Assembly: GCA_965221445.1 (NCBI GenBank)
Contig: CBDCSF010000013.1
Span: forward strand, 1,426,001 to 1,490,000
Length of the DNA: 64,000 bases
Direction of reading: 5' to 3'
From: MPNP01 sp965221445
GTDB lineage: Bacteria; Pseudomonadota; Alphaproteobacteria; Rhodobacterales; Rhodobacteraceae
The position numbers were made by a program, and so were the translations under genes. Of this stretch, positions 36,703 to 46,569 are shown one piece after another (within the stretch, counting starts at the first letter, position 1; each line of letters opens with the position of its first letter). Below the pieces are notes generated by a model. That model saw nothing but the letters and a program-made list of their open reading frames with translations, did not search any database and had not been told where the DNA came from.

Positions 36703-36761
36703 CATTAAGTGATCTGAAACTACTAATTTAGGAAACTCTCGATTACTTCGAGAGTTTTTTT
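36525..36761. repeat. 237-bp target duplication, inverted copy of 48816-49052
   Basis: Starts at the end of IS1634 copy A and holds the pnp 3' end, the 20-bp convergent spacer and the 3' end of waaA. The same 237 bp, in the other orientation, begins right after IS1634 copy B. Confidence 0.9.
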
Positions 36762-38000
36762 CACTGCTTTACCATCACCTTGTTCCAGCATTTTTGCTTT
36801 CTTCACAAATTCAGCATGAAAATGTGGATTCAGAACTTTTTCTACAGCGTATGAAAGTTCCTCCGATGTGGCTACCATTTGGGCTCCTCCAAGTTCAGAT
36901 AGCCGTTCATATACCTCAGAGAAATTTTCGAAATATTTTCCATGTATAATAGGACAACCAAGGAGAGCTGGTTCATAGGGATTATGACCACCAACCTTGG
37001 TTAGAGACCCACCTACAAAGCAGGCTTTGGCAAGCCTGTACCACAATCCCAATTCTCCAATAGTATCTGCTATGTAAACAGAATCTTCCTTGCCTGGAAG
37101 TTTACCTTCGGACCTTAGAGCCGAATTCAAACCATATTTGTCGAAGAGTTCGCTTATTTTCTTACCTCTTTCAGGGTGGCGGGGAACTATAATTAACTGG
37201 ATATTTTTTCCCAAACGTTTCAACAATTGCCTTTGTGCTTCGGCGATGATTTCTTCTTCTCCCACATGGGTAGAAGCAGCAACCCATATTTGTTTACCCT
37301 GGTAGAACTCCACCAAATTTTCCAATTCTTCATAATTACAGGAAAGTGGCTTTGATTCTTGTTTTAATTGCCCGGTAATGACTAATTTTTCCTCCTTAAC
37401 TCCCAATTCAACGAACCTAGATTTGGTTTCTGCAGATTGTATCAACAGGCAATCGAATTTATTCAGAAGTTCATTTGCGAGTTTCGGAAACCGTTTCCAG
37501 CGAAGAAAGGATTTTTGAGAAATTTTCCCATTAACCAATATAAGAGGTATTTCATGCTGTTTGGTCTCCGAGATTAAAGCTGGCCAAAATTCACTTTCCA
37601 CTATTATACCTACCGAGGGTTTCCAGTGATTCAAAAAACTGTTGATACCATTAACCAAATCATAGGGCAGGTATTGATGAATTACATTTTCAGGAAGCTT
37701 TGAGCTAACAAATTTACCCGATGAAAGGGTATTTGTCGTTATTAGAAAATGAATATCCTGATAAGTGTCTGAAAATTTTTCCATCAGGTACAATACCAGC
37801 ATGGTTTCACCTATACTTGCCGCATGAAGCCAAACCAAATTTCCCAACGGGCGGTCAAATGATGATACACCGAAGCGTTCTCTTATTCGATTTGGGTCCT
37901 CTATCCCTTTTATCTTCCTGTAAAAGGAAATGCCCTCAGCCAAACCTGGTATCAATTTTGAAAGGATCAAATAGGAATTCAGAATAAAGGAGTTGTTCAC
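36723..38000 (-). CDS. waaA: 3-deoxy-D-manno-octulosonic acid transferase
   Basis: 425 residues. WaaA (KdtA) transfers Kdo from CMP-Kdo to lipid A at the inner face of the inner membrane. An N-terminal membrane-anchor-like segment is followed by the GT-B fold with NLVWLHAASIGETMLVLYLM, VESEFWPALI and the nucleotide-binding GGHNPYEPALLGCPII region. It is convergent with pnp ancestrally: only 20 bp separate the two stop codons in the duplicated piece. Its last 13 codons also form part of an inverted repeat (AACTCTCGATTACTTCGAGAGTT) that may act as terminator for pnp. Confidence 0.93.
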   Translation of the reverse strand: MNNSFILNSYLILSKLIPGLAEGISFYRKIKGIEDPNRIRERFGVSSFDRPLGNLVWLHAASIGETMLVLYLMEKFSDTYQDIHFLITTNTLSSGKFVSSKLPENVIHQYLPYDLVNGINSFLNHWKPSVGIIVESEFWPALISETKQHEIPLILVNGKISQKSFLRWKRFPKLANELLNKFDCLLIQSAETKSRFVELGVKEEKLVITGQLKQESKPLSCNYEELENLVEFYQGKQIWVAASTHVGEEEIIAEAQRQLLKRLGKNIQLIIVPRHPERGKKISELFDKYGLNSALRSEGKLPGKEDSVYIADTIGELGLWYRLAKACFVGGSLTKVGGHNPYEPALLGCPIIHGKYFENFSEVYERLSELGGAQMVATSEELSYAVEKVLNPHFHAEFVKKAKMLEQGDGKAVKKTLEVIESFLN

Positions 38001-38254
38001 TGCTTCTCAGATATTGTAATTTATCAACAACTGTTAAGTATAATTTCTTTAAAATATTGCTATAGCAATGGATTACGTAACTACTTTATGCCGACTACAA
38101 TTTCCTGTTTAGTACCTATATTATTGTAGCATGAAGGACTATGTACAACATTCGACAATTCAATTAATTTTCTCCAATCTTGGTGCCATAACAAATTTGC
38201 AAAGCTAAAATTTGTCTAATCAAAACAAAAAATCCAGAATCTGAAAGATCAAAC

Positions 38255-39421
38255 ATGATTCAATCCCAATCCCCTGAAACCAAATCAATTGAGAATGGTG
38301 AAATCATTAGAGCACATTTATTTTCTCCATTACAACCTGCATCTTTTTTTCGGCAAGCCCCCGGAGCAAGTTCAACTGTTAATGGGGTGAAATTCTCTGT
38401 CGGGTTGGATGTTCCAGATGATACTGATGTATTACTAGTCGTTGGTAGAGGTTCATTTTCTATTCCGACAAAATTACCCCGTGAACGAACAGTTTTCTGC
38501 GAAGTTGAACCTGATGCTGTCAATCCTAGGAATTCTAGATTTTTGAACCAATTTGGTTTGGTAGTAACTTCCAGCGAAAAAGACTTAGAAACAGAAAAGT
38601 GGCAAGAGAGTAATTTTAGCGGTTGGTTTGTCGGTGTTGAATTTTCTGATCAAGGAATAAAATACACGAAAGATTATGATTGGTTTGCTGATTTAACCCC
38701 TAAAAATAGGGTGGATAAGGTTTCTATCGTCACCAGTAACAAAAATCATAAAAAGAGACCATATTATGAAATGCGGCTGAAATTTATACAGCAGTTACAA
38801 GAGATAATACCGGATCACCTGGAGTTATATGGACGTGGTTTTCGTTCTGTTGTTGATAAAGCGGAGGTTCTATTACCTTACAAGTACCACCTTGCTTTGG
38901 AAAATTGTACCGGAAGGTTTATCTGGACAGAAAAAATTGCAGATCCTTTCTTGTGCTGGTCATACCCCTTTTATTTCGGTTGCACTAATTTGGAAAACGA
39001 TTTACCCCCAGATAGTTTTTCATATATTGATTTAGAAGATCCCCGAGATTCAGCAGAAAAAATGGTGCAGGCTATTCAAAATAAGCAATGGGAGAAATCC
39101 TTAGAATCGATCAAAGAAGCACGTAAACTTATTCTAAATGAATTAAATATAATATTCAGGTTCTCTGAACTTTCTAAAGACATAATGAAAAGACCTGTTG
39201 CTGAGTGGCCAAAAAAGGAACGACTTATTAGGTCTGATAGGTCACTACGCCCTGATGGATTTGGAAAGGGGACAAAATTTGACTGGTTGCTAAGGTCTTC
39301 TTTGATTATGCTTGATCCCAAAATAGAATTAAGGCTTTCAGGCTTACATTACTGGTATATGAACCAACGAGACAAGAGAAGAAAGAAAAAGTTAAAAATG
39401 ACAGAGATGCAAAGAAGTTAA
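38255..39421 (+). CDS. GT10 fucosyltransferase-like glycosyltransferase
   Basis: 388 residues. The C-terminal half has the GT10 pattern: YGRGFRSVVDKAEVLLPYKY, HLALENCTGRFIWTEKIADP, FLCWSYPFYFGCTNLENDLP and PDSFSYIDLEDP. These are the acceptor and GDP-fucose-binding segments of alpha-1,3/1,4-fucosyltransferases. Position 166 bp before gmd and fcl supports fucose as donor sugar. The N-terminal part is less conserved. The C-terminus is basic (KRRKKKLKM), like the membrane-binding tails of bacterial GT10 enzymes. Linkage type cannot be fixed. Confidence 0.85.
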   Translation: MIQSQSPETKSIENGEIIRAHLFSPLQPASFFRQAPGASSTVNGVKFSVGLDVPDDTDVLLVVGRGSFSIPTKLPRERTVFCEVEPDAVNPRNSRFLNQFGLVVTSSEKDLETEKWQESNFSGWFVGVEFSDQGIKYTKDYDWFADLTPKNRVDKVSIVTSNKNHKKRPYYEMRLKFIQQLQEIIPDHLELYGRGFRSVVDKAEVLLPYKYHLALENCTGRFIWTEKIADPFLCWSYPFYFGCTNLENDLPPDSFSYIDLEDPRDSAEKMVQAIQNKQWEKSLESIKEARKLILNELNIIFRFSELSKDIMKRPVAEWPKKERLIRSDRSLRPDGFGKGTKFDWLLRSSLIMLDPKIELRLSGLHYWYMNQRDKRRKKKLKMTEMQRS

Positions 39422-39587
39422 CAAGGTACAAGAGATAATTCTGACAAAATTACATTTTACTTAACCTGCGATTGTATTCAAAATACTCAAACAATACTAA
39501 AACAGTTTTTACTATATGAACGAATATAAACCTTGTTTCTAGGTAAACTGAATATCTGCATATAACGGTTTTAATGGCGCTGAAATC

Positions 39588-40640
39588 TTGAAAAACAAAA
39601 TTGCTCTTATAACAGGGATAACTGGTCAGGATGGGGCTTATTTATCTGAATTCCTTTTGGATAAAGGTTACCAAGTACACGGTATAAAAAGACGTACATC
39701 ATTATTCAATACTGCAAGAATTGACCACTTATTTGAAGGTACACCTGGACTTACAGGGCAGTTTGTACTTCACCATGGAGACATGACTGACAGTAGCAGT
39801 TTGATGCATGTTTTAAATGCAACACAGCCTCACGAAATTTATAATTTGGCAGCCCAGAGCCACGTCGGAGTCTCGTTTGAAGAACCTGAATACACTGCAA
39901 ATTCAGATGCATTAGGTACACTACGCTTATTAGAAGCTATTCGTAATCTGGGTTTGGAGCAGAAAACCAAATTCTATCAAGCTTCTACTTCTGAATTATT
40001 TGGTTTGGCTCAAGAATTCCCCCAAACAGAATCCACCCCGTTTTATCCTAGGAGCCCTTACGCAACAGCAAAATTATACGCACATTGGATTACCATCAAT
40101 TATCGCGAGGCTTACAATTTTTTCGCTTGTAACGGGATACTATTCAATCATGAGAGTCGATTACGCGGTGAAACTTTTGTTTCTAGAAAAATTACCCGTG
40201 GCCTAGTCAGGATCAAGCTTGGACTCCAACAGAAATTAATTCTTGGTAATCTGGATGCAAAAAGAGATTGGGGTCATGCACGGGATTATGTACAAATGAT
40301 GTGGTTGATCCTCCAGCAGCCCAAACCAGAAGACTTTGTTATCGCAACAGGTGTACAATATTCGGTTAGGGAATTTGTAATGGAGGCCTCAAAAGTTTTG
40401 AACATGGACATAACCTTTAGCGGAAAAGGATTAGATGAAGTAGGTTATGATAAATTGGGGAATGAGATAGTTAATATAGATTCAAAGTACTTCAGACCAG
40501 CGGAAGTCAGTTCCTTACTTGGGGATGCTTCCAAAGCAAGGAAAAAATTAGGTTGGAGACCTGAAGTGAATTTTGAAGAACTTGTAGTGGAAATGGTTGA
40601 GGAAGATTTGGCTGCCGAAAAAAAGGCTAACTCCCTGTAA
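39588..40640 (+). CDS. gmd: GDP-mannose 4,6-dehydratase
   Basis: 350 residues, short-chain dehydrogenase fold. Converts GDP-D-mannose to GDP-4-keto-6-deoxy-mannose. NAD(P)-binding ALITGITGQDGAYLSEFLLD; RRTSLFNTARIDHLF; substrate-site TSELFGLAQEFPQTES with the active YATAKLYAHW (Tyr-x-x-x-Lys) and NGILFNHESRLRGETFVSRK. The TTG at 39588 is the start, because the upstream ATG at 39574 soon meets a stop in its frame. Stop and next start are adjacent (TAAATG), so gmd and fcl form an operon. Confidence 0.95.
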   Translation: MKNKIALITGITGQDGAYLSEFLLDKGYQVHGIKRRTSLFNTARIDHLFEGTPGLTGQFVLHHGDMTDSSSLMHVLNATQPHEIYNLAAQSHVGVSFEEPEYTANSDALGTLRLLEAIRNLGLEQKTKFYQASTSELFGLAQEFPQTESTPFYPRSPYATAKLYAHWITINYREAYNFFACNGILFNHESRLRGETFVSRKITRGLVRIKLGLQQKLILGNLDAKRDWGHARDYVQMMWLILQQPKPEDFVIATGVQYSVREFVMEASKVLNMDITFSGKGLDEVGYDKLGNEIVNIDSKYFRPAEVSSLLGDASKARKKLGWRPEVNFEELVVEMVEEDLAAEKKANSL

Positions 40641-41606
40641 ATGATAAATCTTGTGAACAGACGTGTATTTGTTGCTGGTCACAATGGAATGGTTGGATCG
40701 GCTCTAGTCCAAAGGTTATCCAAAGAACAGTGCGCCATTTTAACAGCCAATAGGGCTGCACTTGATTTGACCAGACAAGACCAGGTCGAAAAATGGTTTA
40801 AAATAAACAAACCCGAGTTTGTATTTTTAGCCGCTGCAAAAGTTGGTGGCATTTTGGCAAATTCCCTTTACCCAGTAGACTTCCTATCCGACAACTTGGC
40901 AATTCAGCAAAACGTTATTCGTAGTGCTGCCATGCATGACGTACAGAAACTCTTGTTTCTTGGTTCATCTTGCATCTATCCAAAATTTGCAAAACAACCA
41001 ATTCCAGAAAGTGAATTACTTGAAGGACAGCTAGAAAGCACAAACGAATGGTATGCCATTGCAAAAATAGCTGGAATTAAGCTTTGTCAGGCCTACAGGA
41101 AGCAATATGGCATGGATTTTATTTCAGCCATGCCAACCAACCTATATGGTCCCGGGGACAACTATCATCCAGAAAATAGTCATGTTTTGGCATCCTTGAT
41201 TAGAAAATTCTGTGAAGCAGTTGAAAATGATTATGAAAAAGTATCCATTTGGGGGACTGGTACACCCCTACGAGAATTTCTTCATGTGAATGACTGTGCT
41301 GACGGTTTAGTTTTTCTTATGCAAAATTATTCTGATCTTGAGCACGTTAATTTGGGTTCGGGTGTAGAGATTTCTATCTCAGAGCTTGCCACTTTGATAG
41401 CCGATTTGTGTGGTTATAATGGAAAATTAACCTTTGATAAAAAAAAGCCAGATGGAACTCCCCGAAAAATCATGGATTCTTCTAAAATCCTTTCAATGGG
41501 ATGGAATCCCAAAATAACTCTTAAGGAAGGAATTATGGAGACAATACAGAAGTATCAAATCTTAGATGCTTTTGATCACGGAAATGAAATTAAGATAAAA
41601 ACGTGA
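40641..41606 (+). CDS. fcl: GDP-L-fucose synthase
   Basis: 321 residues. Epimerises and reduces the Gmd product to GDP-L-fucose with NADPH. VFVAGHNGMVGSALVQRL is the cofactor site; VFLAAAKVGGILANSLYPVD, FLGSSCIYPKFAKQPIPESE and the Tyr-x-x-x-Lys pair in NEWYAIAKIAGIKLCQAYRK are catalytic; NLYGPGDNYHPENSHVL is the substrate loop. Directly follows gmd with no spacer. Convergent with the GT25 gene, 8 bp apart. Confidence 0.95.
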   Translation: MINLVNRRVFVAGHNGMVGSALVQRLSKEQCAILTANRAALDLTRQDQVEKWFKINKPEFVFLAAAKVGGILANSLYPVDFLSDNLAIQQNVIRSAAMHDVQKLLFLGSSCIYPKFAKQPIPESELLEGQLESTNEWYAIAKIAGIKLCQAYRKQYGMDFISAMPTNLYGPGDNYHPENSHVLASLIRKFCEAVENDYEKVSIWGTGTPLREFLHVNDCADGLVFLMQNYSDLEHVNLGSGVEISISELATLIADLCGYNGKLTFDKKKPDGTPRKIMDSSKILSMGWNPKITLKEGIMETIQKYQILDAFDHGNEIKIKT

Positions 41607-41614
41607 CAAACCTA

Positions 41615-42361
41615 TCACATTTCTTCAGACTTTATTCTCTGTCTAAAGTGGGTTTTGTGTGCATACAGTTCATAGAATAAACTCACAAATCTCATTAACT
41701 CCTCTTTGAGAATAAGCCTTTCCAATTTGTTTTCAGTATTATAGGAAAATCTTTCCGCTTCCTCCTCGTGAAATACGATTTGAGGGTTCAATGTATAAGT
41801 CTTCAGGCCATGTAAAAAATATGCATGAAGAGCATCATCAATAGGACCCGTTACTTCCGGTAGTATTCTTAGGAAATCCTTGGCAGCATCCCTCGTTATA
41901 ACATATCCCCAAGCACCCTTTTCTCTGGCTTTACTTAACGAAAAATTGAAATCATCATTTAATGGAACAAGGTTGATCAACCCATCTTCATTAAATCTGC
42001 TACCCAAAAACACAATATCAAATCTGTGGGGTGTTGTCTCAAGTGTAGAAAGTACTTTGGAAAAATCGCTACTTAATCGTACATCATCTTCCAATACGGC
42101 GATCATCTTCTCAGGACTACCAACCAACCACTTTAAAATTTTCCTGTGGCTCAGGTTACATCCCATTTGACCTAGGGTCAGGGTTCTGAAAGAGTTTTTG
42201 ATTTTAAAATGTTGTGACGTTTTGGAAAGAAGAGCTGGGTCAATATCCTTCCAATCAATTCCTTCTACGAATTCAAACTTTTGAGAAATCTGGTTCAGTT
42301 GGGTAGTGATATATTTCTTTCTTTCAACAGCCCTCTTCAGATTGATAACAAAACATCTCAT
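41615..42361 (-). CDS. GT25-family glycosyltransferase
   Basis: 248 residues. MRCFVINLKRAVERKKYI is the typical GT25 start, GQMGCNLSHRKILKWLV the second block, and MIAVLEDDVRLSSDF holds the metal-binding acidic residues; GAWGYVITRDAAKDFLRILP follows. Members transfer galactose or glucose in lipooligosaccharide. Minus strand and convergent with fcl, so a separate transcript. Probably builds the acceptor for fucosylation. Confidence 0.85.
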   Translation of the reverse strand: MRCFVINLKRAVERKKYITTQLNQISQKFEFVEGIDWKDIDPALLSKTSQHFKIKNSFRTLTLGQMGCNLSHRKILKWLVGSPEKMIAVLEDDVRLSSDFSKVLSTLETTPHRFDIVFLGSRFNEDGLINLVPLNDDFNFSLSKAREKGAWGYVITRDAAKDFLRILPEVTGPIDDALHAYFLHGLKTYTLNPQIVFHEEEAERFSYNTENKLERLILKEELMRFVSLFYELYAHKTHFRQRIKSEEM

Positions 42362-42766
42362 TAAAAACTAGTACAACTGCGGAAAAAACCAACTGCTTGT
42401 TCTTTCTAATCACCAAATAATAGCATTTTGTTTTGAGTTTTAAAAATTATCATCCTGATTGAGCTTAAAAAAAGTTGCTTCAAATTGAGTATTATGGGTT
42501 GGGTTAGAAAAAAATTAAATTCAACATGCCTTTTCAATGATAAATTGCCTTGAATATAGCAACAACTGTAACCGTCCGGTGTTGTGTCAGTGAACCTTTT
42601 GAGGCTTACAGAACACAGATTGAGTAACTCCCTGAAAATTACTTACAAGGTAAAACACTACAATCGGGGCGAAATTTAATTAAAAGATTAGAGATTGTCA
42701 AACCCTGCGAAAAACCCATAATCCGCGAACTATTTCGTACTGATTAGTAAAAATACATATTTATTC
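42362..42766. other. AT-rich region without recognised genes
   Basis: About 405 bp between the GT25 start and an IS66 remnant. No frame, repeat or terminator that I can support. The GT25 promoter should be at its left edge. Confidence 0.4.
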
Positions 42767-43124
42767 GTAACTATTCAGCACCCCTTTTATGAAGTTGTAT
42801 TTTAGGCAGGAATGCCACCCGATGCAATGGCATTATCGATACCAATGTCTCACATGATGATGATCGCTTGTAATCGGCTTGCGATTGGCTGGCACTTCGA
42901 AAGGGTTCTATCCAGGTGCCTGAACGGGGATATCCACCTCAAGCCTTTCGACAAGATCCTCCGGTGACGTGCGAAGCGTTTCCAGCATGTTCCAGCCCTG
43001 CTTGCGAGCTGTCGCAAGAACCGTCCTGATGATGGTACGGTTGATTGCTCCCTGCCTGCTGCGGAAACTCCCCGATATCTTCTGCTGGACCTTTTCCATG
43101 CGAACCGCCAATTCGGCTAAAAAA
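42767..43124 (-). pseudogene. IS66 remnant (second subtype), copy beside RIT3
   Basis: Repeats 34250-34566 in the same orientation and extends further into TnpC on the minus strand (stop 42908; LAELAVRMEKVQQKISGSFR ... VPVQAPG equivalent). It is interrupted at about 43124 by RIT3, whose other side carries an inverted copy of the same IS66 sequence. Confidence 0.8.
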
Positions 43125-43210
43125 TGCCGACAAATTTATTATGCCAACAATTGGGTCAATGTTCCCTTCAATAGGGACTTTGAGATTCAATTTGTCGGCA
43201 TAACACTTTT

Positions 43211-44218
43211 TTACAACGTATTCAGAAACGCCCTAATATCATCAGCCGGTTGATAAACACCTTTGGGAATATCCACTGGTTTGGTTTGATCCATGGCCCG
43301 TTTCTTGATCGCCATTTCGGCATGCAGATAAATCTGTGTGGTCTCCATTGTTTCATGGCCGAACCAGAGAGCAATAACAGCACAATCGACATGGTGACGT
43401 AACAAATCCATGGCACAGGAATGACGCAAGGTATGGGGGCTGACCCGTTTTTCACCAATGGAAGGGTAGGATGTGGTGGCCAGTGTCACGTATTTCTTGA
43501 CAAGACGCTCAATACCATCCCGGCTGAACCGACGGCGACGGTTCGTCAGAAACAACGCCGTATCCGCTGTCTCACCCCGTTCCCTTAACCACTCGGTCAA
43601 GACCTCAAAACTGTCACCACGAAGGGGAACCCTCCTCTCCTTTCGCCCCTTACCGCAAACATGAACATAGGCATGCGGTTTCCTGACCAGGTCAACATCC
43701 TCAAGGTTCAGACCGATCAACTCCGAGACCCTGAGACCTGTCTGTAAAGCGACCACTAAAAGACACCGGTCTCGCCGGCCAATCCAGGTGGACAGATCAG
43801 GAGCTGCCAACAGAGCTGATGATTCAGCCGGTTCCAGGTAGTCCACCATCTGTTTCTGGGCCCGTTTTTTGGGAATGGCCAATACCCTCGGGCAAGTTAA
43901 AAGCAACCCCGGTTCCCGACGGGCAATGTAGGCAAACAATCCCCTGATCGCTGCAAGACGCAAATTGCGTGTTTGAATGCTGTTGTCTTGCTCCTTTTCC
44001 AGATGGTGGAGGAACTCGACAACAAGATCACCATCAATCTCCTCAACCAGAAGCTCAGTGTGAACCTTGTTCAACTTGATAGTTGCATATTCCAGGAGCA
44101 ATCGCATGGTATAGCGATAACTGTCCATGGTATGAGGGCTGGCGTTCCTATCCTGCCTGAGCCGATTGAAGAAGGTGTTAATAAAGGTGGAAAGGTAATG
44201 TGTAACTGAAGTCGTCAT
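43211..44218 (-). CDS. RIT3 tyrosine recombinase C
   Basis: 335 residues, same length as C of RIT2. Arg in TGLRVSELIGLNLEDVD, Lys in GKGRKERRVPL, His-x-x-Arg in PHTLRHSCAMDLL, His in LWFGHETME and Tyr in TTQIYLHAE are all present. Intact. Its start is 35 bp from the stop of the shortened B gene, not overlapping as in RIT1 and RIT2. Confidence 0.9.
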   Translation of the reverse strand: MTTSVTHYLSTFINTFFNRLRQDRNASPHTMDSYRYTMRLLLEYATIKLNKVHTELLVEEIDGDLVVEFLHHLEKEQDNSIQTRNLRLAAIRGLFAYIARREPGLLLTCPRVLAIPKKRAQKQMVDYLEPAESSALLAAPDLSTWIGRRDRCLLVVALQTGLRVSELIGLNLEDVDLVRKPHAYVHVCGKGRKERRVPLRGDSFEVLTEWLRERGETADTALFLTNRRRRFSRDGIERLVKKYVTLATTSYPSIGEKRVSPHTLRHSCAMDLLRHHVDCAVIALWFGHETMETTQIYLHAEMAIKKRAMDQTKPVDIPKGVYQPADDIRAFLNTL

Positions 44219-44253
44219 AATTACCTCCCCATTCCCAGATGACCTTCGGCCCG

Positions 44254-45177
44254 CTACATGATCAGGAGCATGACTTCAGGCACAGCTTCTACATACCAGT
44301 AGGTACAACCAGGATTCTTATGCCCAAGAAAGGTGGAGAGTTTATAGATCTCCTGATCAATATGACGACCTGTACGCAACCAGTCAATGATGGTACGAGT
44401 CGCAAAAGTGTGGCGAAGATCATGTATTCTGGGGCCAGTTCCATTCCGTTTATCCCGCAGTTTCGCACGCAATCCTATGTTCATACCCACCTGGGCAAAA
44501 TTGTCTTCAACCGTTTCGTGGACAAGACGTTGTCCCCATTTCCAGGAACGGAACAGCGCCTGCTCGGAGGTCATTCCCCAAACCCTGTCTCGTACCTTTT
44601 GATAAGCCACCAATCGCTTGGCCGTGCAAGACATGATGGGAACAAGACGCTGTTCTCCCCTCTTCCCATGCGTGACATGTATCAAACACTCCTCGGTATC
44701 CACATCACCATCATCCAGCCCCAATGCTTCGCCGAGACGAAGTCCCGTTGTCGCCAAAAGTCCAAAAAGCATCGAACAGGTGGGGCCCCGAAGATTATTA
44801 TACGAAGGCAGTTTGGCCGCCTCGGTGATTATTTTGATGATCTCCTCACCAGAATAGATATAGGGCGTTGGTCGCCTGTTCATTCTTGGAAACAACCCCC
44901 GGGGTGGGACTTCGCATGCCGGTTCAAAACTTTGTAACCAGCGGGCAAAGACCCTCACATGAGAAAGTTTGCAAGAGAGGCTCTTCTTACTCACAGGAGG
45001 AGACTGTTCTGTCCAGCGAAAGAATAATTCTGTCGTCACATGGTTCTGTCCCTCAGCTGTTGCAAAAGTCGCAAAGTTTTTCAGACAAGTGACGGCCGAA
45101 TAGGAAAGAGCCGTGCCCGTGCCAAAATGCTCCCGCTGAGCAAAATACCTGTTGATATGGTCATTCATGGTTGTCAT
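44254..45177 (-). CDS. RIT3 tyrosine recombinase B (C-terminally shortened)
   Basis: 307 residues. Arg in TTGLRLGEALGLDDGDVD, His-x-x-Arg in HDLRHTFATRTIIDW, His in FLGHKNP and Tyr in CTYWYVEAVPEV are present. A TAG after LLIM removes the last 12 codons found in the other copies; readable sequence (RAEGHLGMGR) follows up to the C start. Catalytic residues are kept, so it might still work. Confidence 0.85.
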   Translation of the reverse strand: MTTMNDHINRYFAQREHFGTGTALSYSAVTCLKNFATFATAEGQNHVTTELFFRWTEQSPPVSKKSLSCKLSHVRVFARWLQSFEPACEVPPRGLFPRMNRRPTPYIYSGEEIIKIITEAAKLPSYNNLRGPTCSMLFGLLATTGLRLGEALGLDDGDVDTEECLIHVTHGKRGEQRLVPIMSCTAKRLVAYQKVRDRVWGMTSEQALFRSWKWGQRLVHETVEDNFAQVGMNIGLRAKLRDKRNGTGPRIHDLRHTFATRTIIDWLRTGRHIDQEIYKLSTFLGHKNPGCTYWYVEAVPEVMLLIM

Positions 45178-46402
45178 TTCTTTTCTCCTTCAATCGGCCA
45201 AGGACGTGCCAGTGGACGAAGGGACTTCACATCATACCGTGCATATAACGTCGTGGTTAGCATGCTTTGATGACGCAAGACTTCACGATATCAGCAAGGG
45301 AGTTGCCCTTCTCCAGCAGGTTCATCGCCAGGCCATGACGTAGGGAATGGGTTCGATATGCACCCTGAGGAGGGGTTATACCAGAACGATCATAGGCCAG
45401 GCGTAATGCCCGTCTGATTGTATATGCTGTAAGGGGCTCAAACGGCGGTTTAGTGGCAACAAAAACATGCCGGGATGTCCCCCTGCGACCATTCCGAAGC
45501 CAGGCAACCAATGCTTCGCCAACATCAATCGGAAGAGGCATATAGCTCAGGTCTCCTCCCTTACCATGAATCAACACCCGTCCAACTGACCAGTCAATAT
45601 CCTCAAGACGCATGGTGATCACTTCTTGTGATCGCAAACCCAAACGAGACATGATCAAAAGGATGGCATAATTACGCAAGGCAATGGGGGTATGACCAAA
45701 ACTGTCCTCTAACAGTTTTTCCACTCTTTCAGAAGCAACATACCGGTCCATGGCAACACGGCGCTTCCCGGCAATCGGTGGGATGGAGGAACTGAGATCC
45801 TGTGCCATCTGGCCACTCCAAAACAGGAACCGTAATATGTGACGTAAAAATCGAACTCTCCAGCCGTTCTTGCCCGCGTGCTTGTCCAGGAACACATGAA
45901 TCATCTCAGGCGTAATTGAGGCCAAATCACATGTTCCATCTGTGGCTTCAGAGAAGTGATTCAGGAAAAGAGTGAAGACCTCTTGACATCTGATGATTGT
46001 GGACTCTGCCAACCCCTTGTTGTTTCTCAGCCAAAGAGCCAGTTCCTCAATGAGGTCCTCACTGGGATCGTCGCTTTGATAAGTAATCAGCGGTTGGGTG
46101 ATTATCCCTGTGCCGATAAGGTAATCAGTGAGGCGACAGGCCGTCTTGGAAAGTTGTGATTCCATATAACGAGTGCCCGTCTTGGGACATGTTCCTGCAA
46201 GTTCACTGAATAACCCGGTATCCAGGTCCTGTATACCAATGCCAAGTGCTTTGGCATGTCGACTTAGACGCGAAGAACTACAGCGGTATTCTCTGATCAT
46301 CCGCTGGGAGTATCCCTGTTTGGTAAGCAGACCCAAGAAGCCGTTAATATACTCCTCCAACCAAAAGTTACCAGTTAAGGATTGGTTTTTGCTTCTATTC
46401 AT
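45174..46402 (-). pseudogene. RIT3 tyrosine recombinase A (frameshift)
   Basis: It reads MNRSKNQSLTGNFWLEEYIN and continues in frame to HSLRHGLAMNLLEKGNSLAD (near 45285), then loses one base. The normal frame resumes as VLRHQSMLTTTLYARYDVKS to LARPWPIEGEKK, overlapping the B start by 4 bases. The frameshift removes the active-site His and Tyr from the product. Confidence 0.85.
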
Positions 46403-46410
46403 AGATCAAA

Positions 46411-46432
46411 CCTTTCTTGATTAAAAGAAAGG
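46411..46432 (-). promoter_or_regulatory. Hairpin upstream of RIT3 recombinase A
   Basis: CCTTTC - 10 nt - GAAAGG next to the A start codon. Same position as CCTCTC/GAGAGG in the other RITs, with both arms changed. Also kept in the RIT5 remnant near 28085-28110. Confidence 0.6.
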
Positions 46433-46569
46433 GATTTATGAAAAAAAAGCTTTCCTAATCAGGTAATCTTGGAAAAATAATCAGTGTTATGCCGACAAAT
46501 TGAATCTCAAAGTCCCTATTGAAGGGAACATTGACCCAATTGTTGGCATAATAAATTTGTCGGCATTTT

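Larger units (their letters stand above)
43125..46565 (-). mobile_element. RIT element 3
   Basis: Trio in the order C-B-A on the plus strand map (all minus). Ends use the variant motif TATGCCGACAAAT / ATTTGTCGGCATA. The palindrome found at RIT1 and RIT2 is absent. Protein sequences are clearly diverged from RIT1 and RIT2. Gene A is frameshifted and B slightly truncated. It is flanked by inverted copies of an IS66 end. Confidence 0.85.

Noticed and set aside
36723..36761. Dedicated terminator between waaA and pnp
   Set aside because: The inverted repeat AACTCTCGATTACTTCGAGAGTT lies inside the waaA coding end. It may terminate pnp transcripts, but it cannot be separated from coding constraint.
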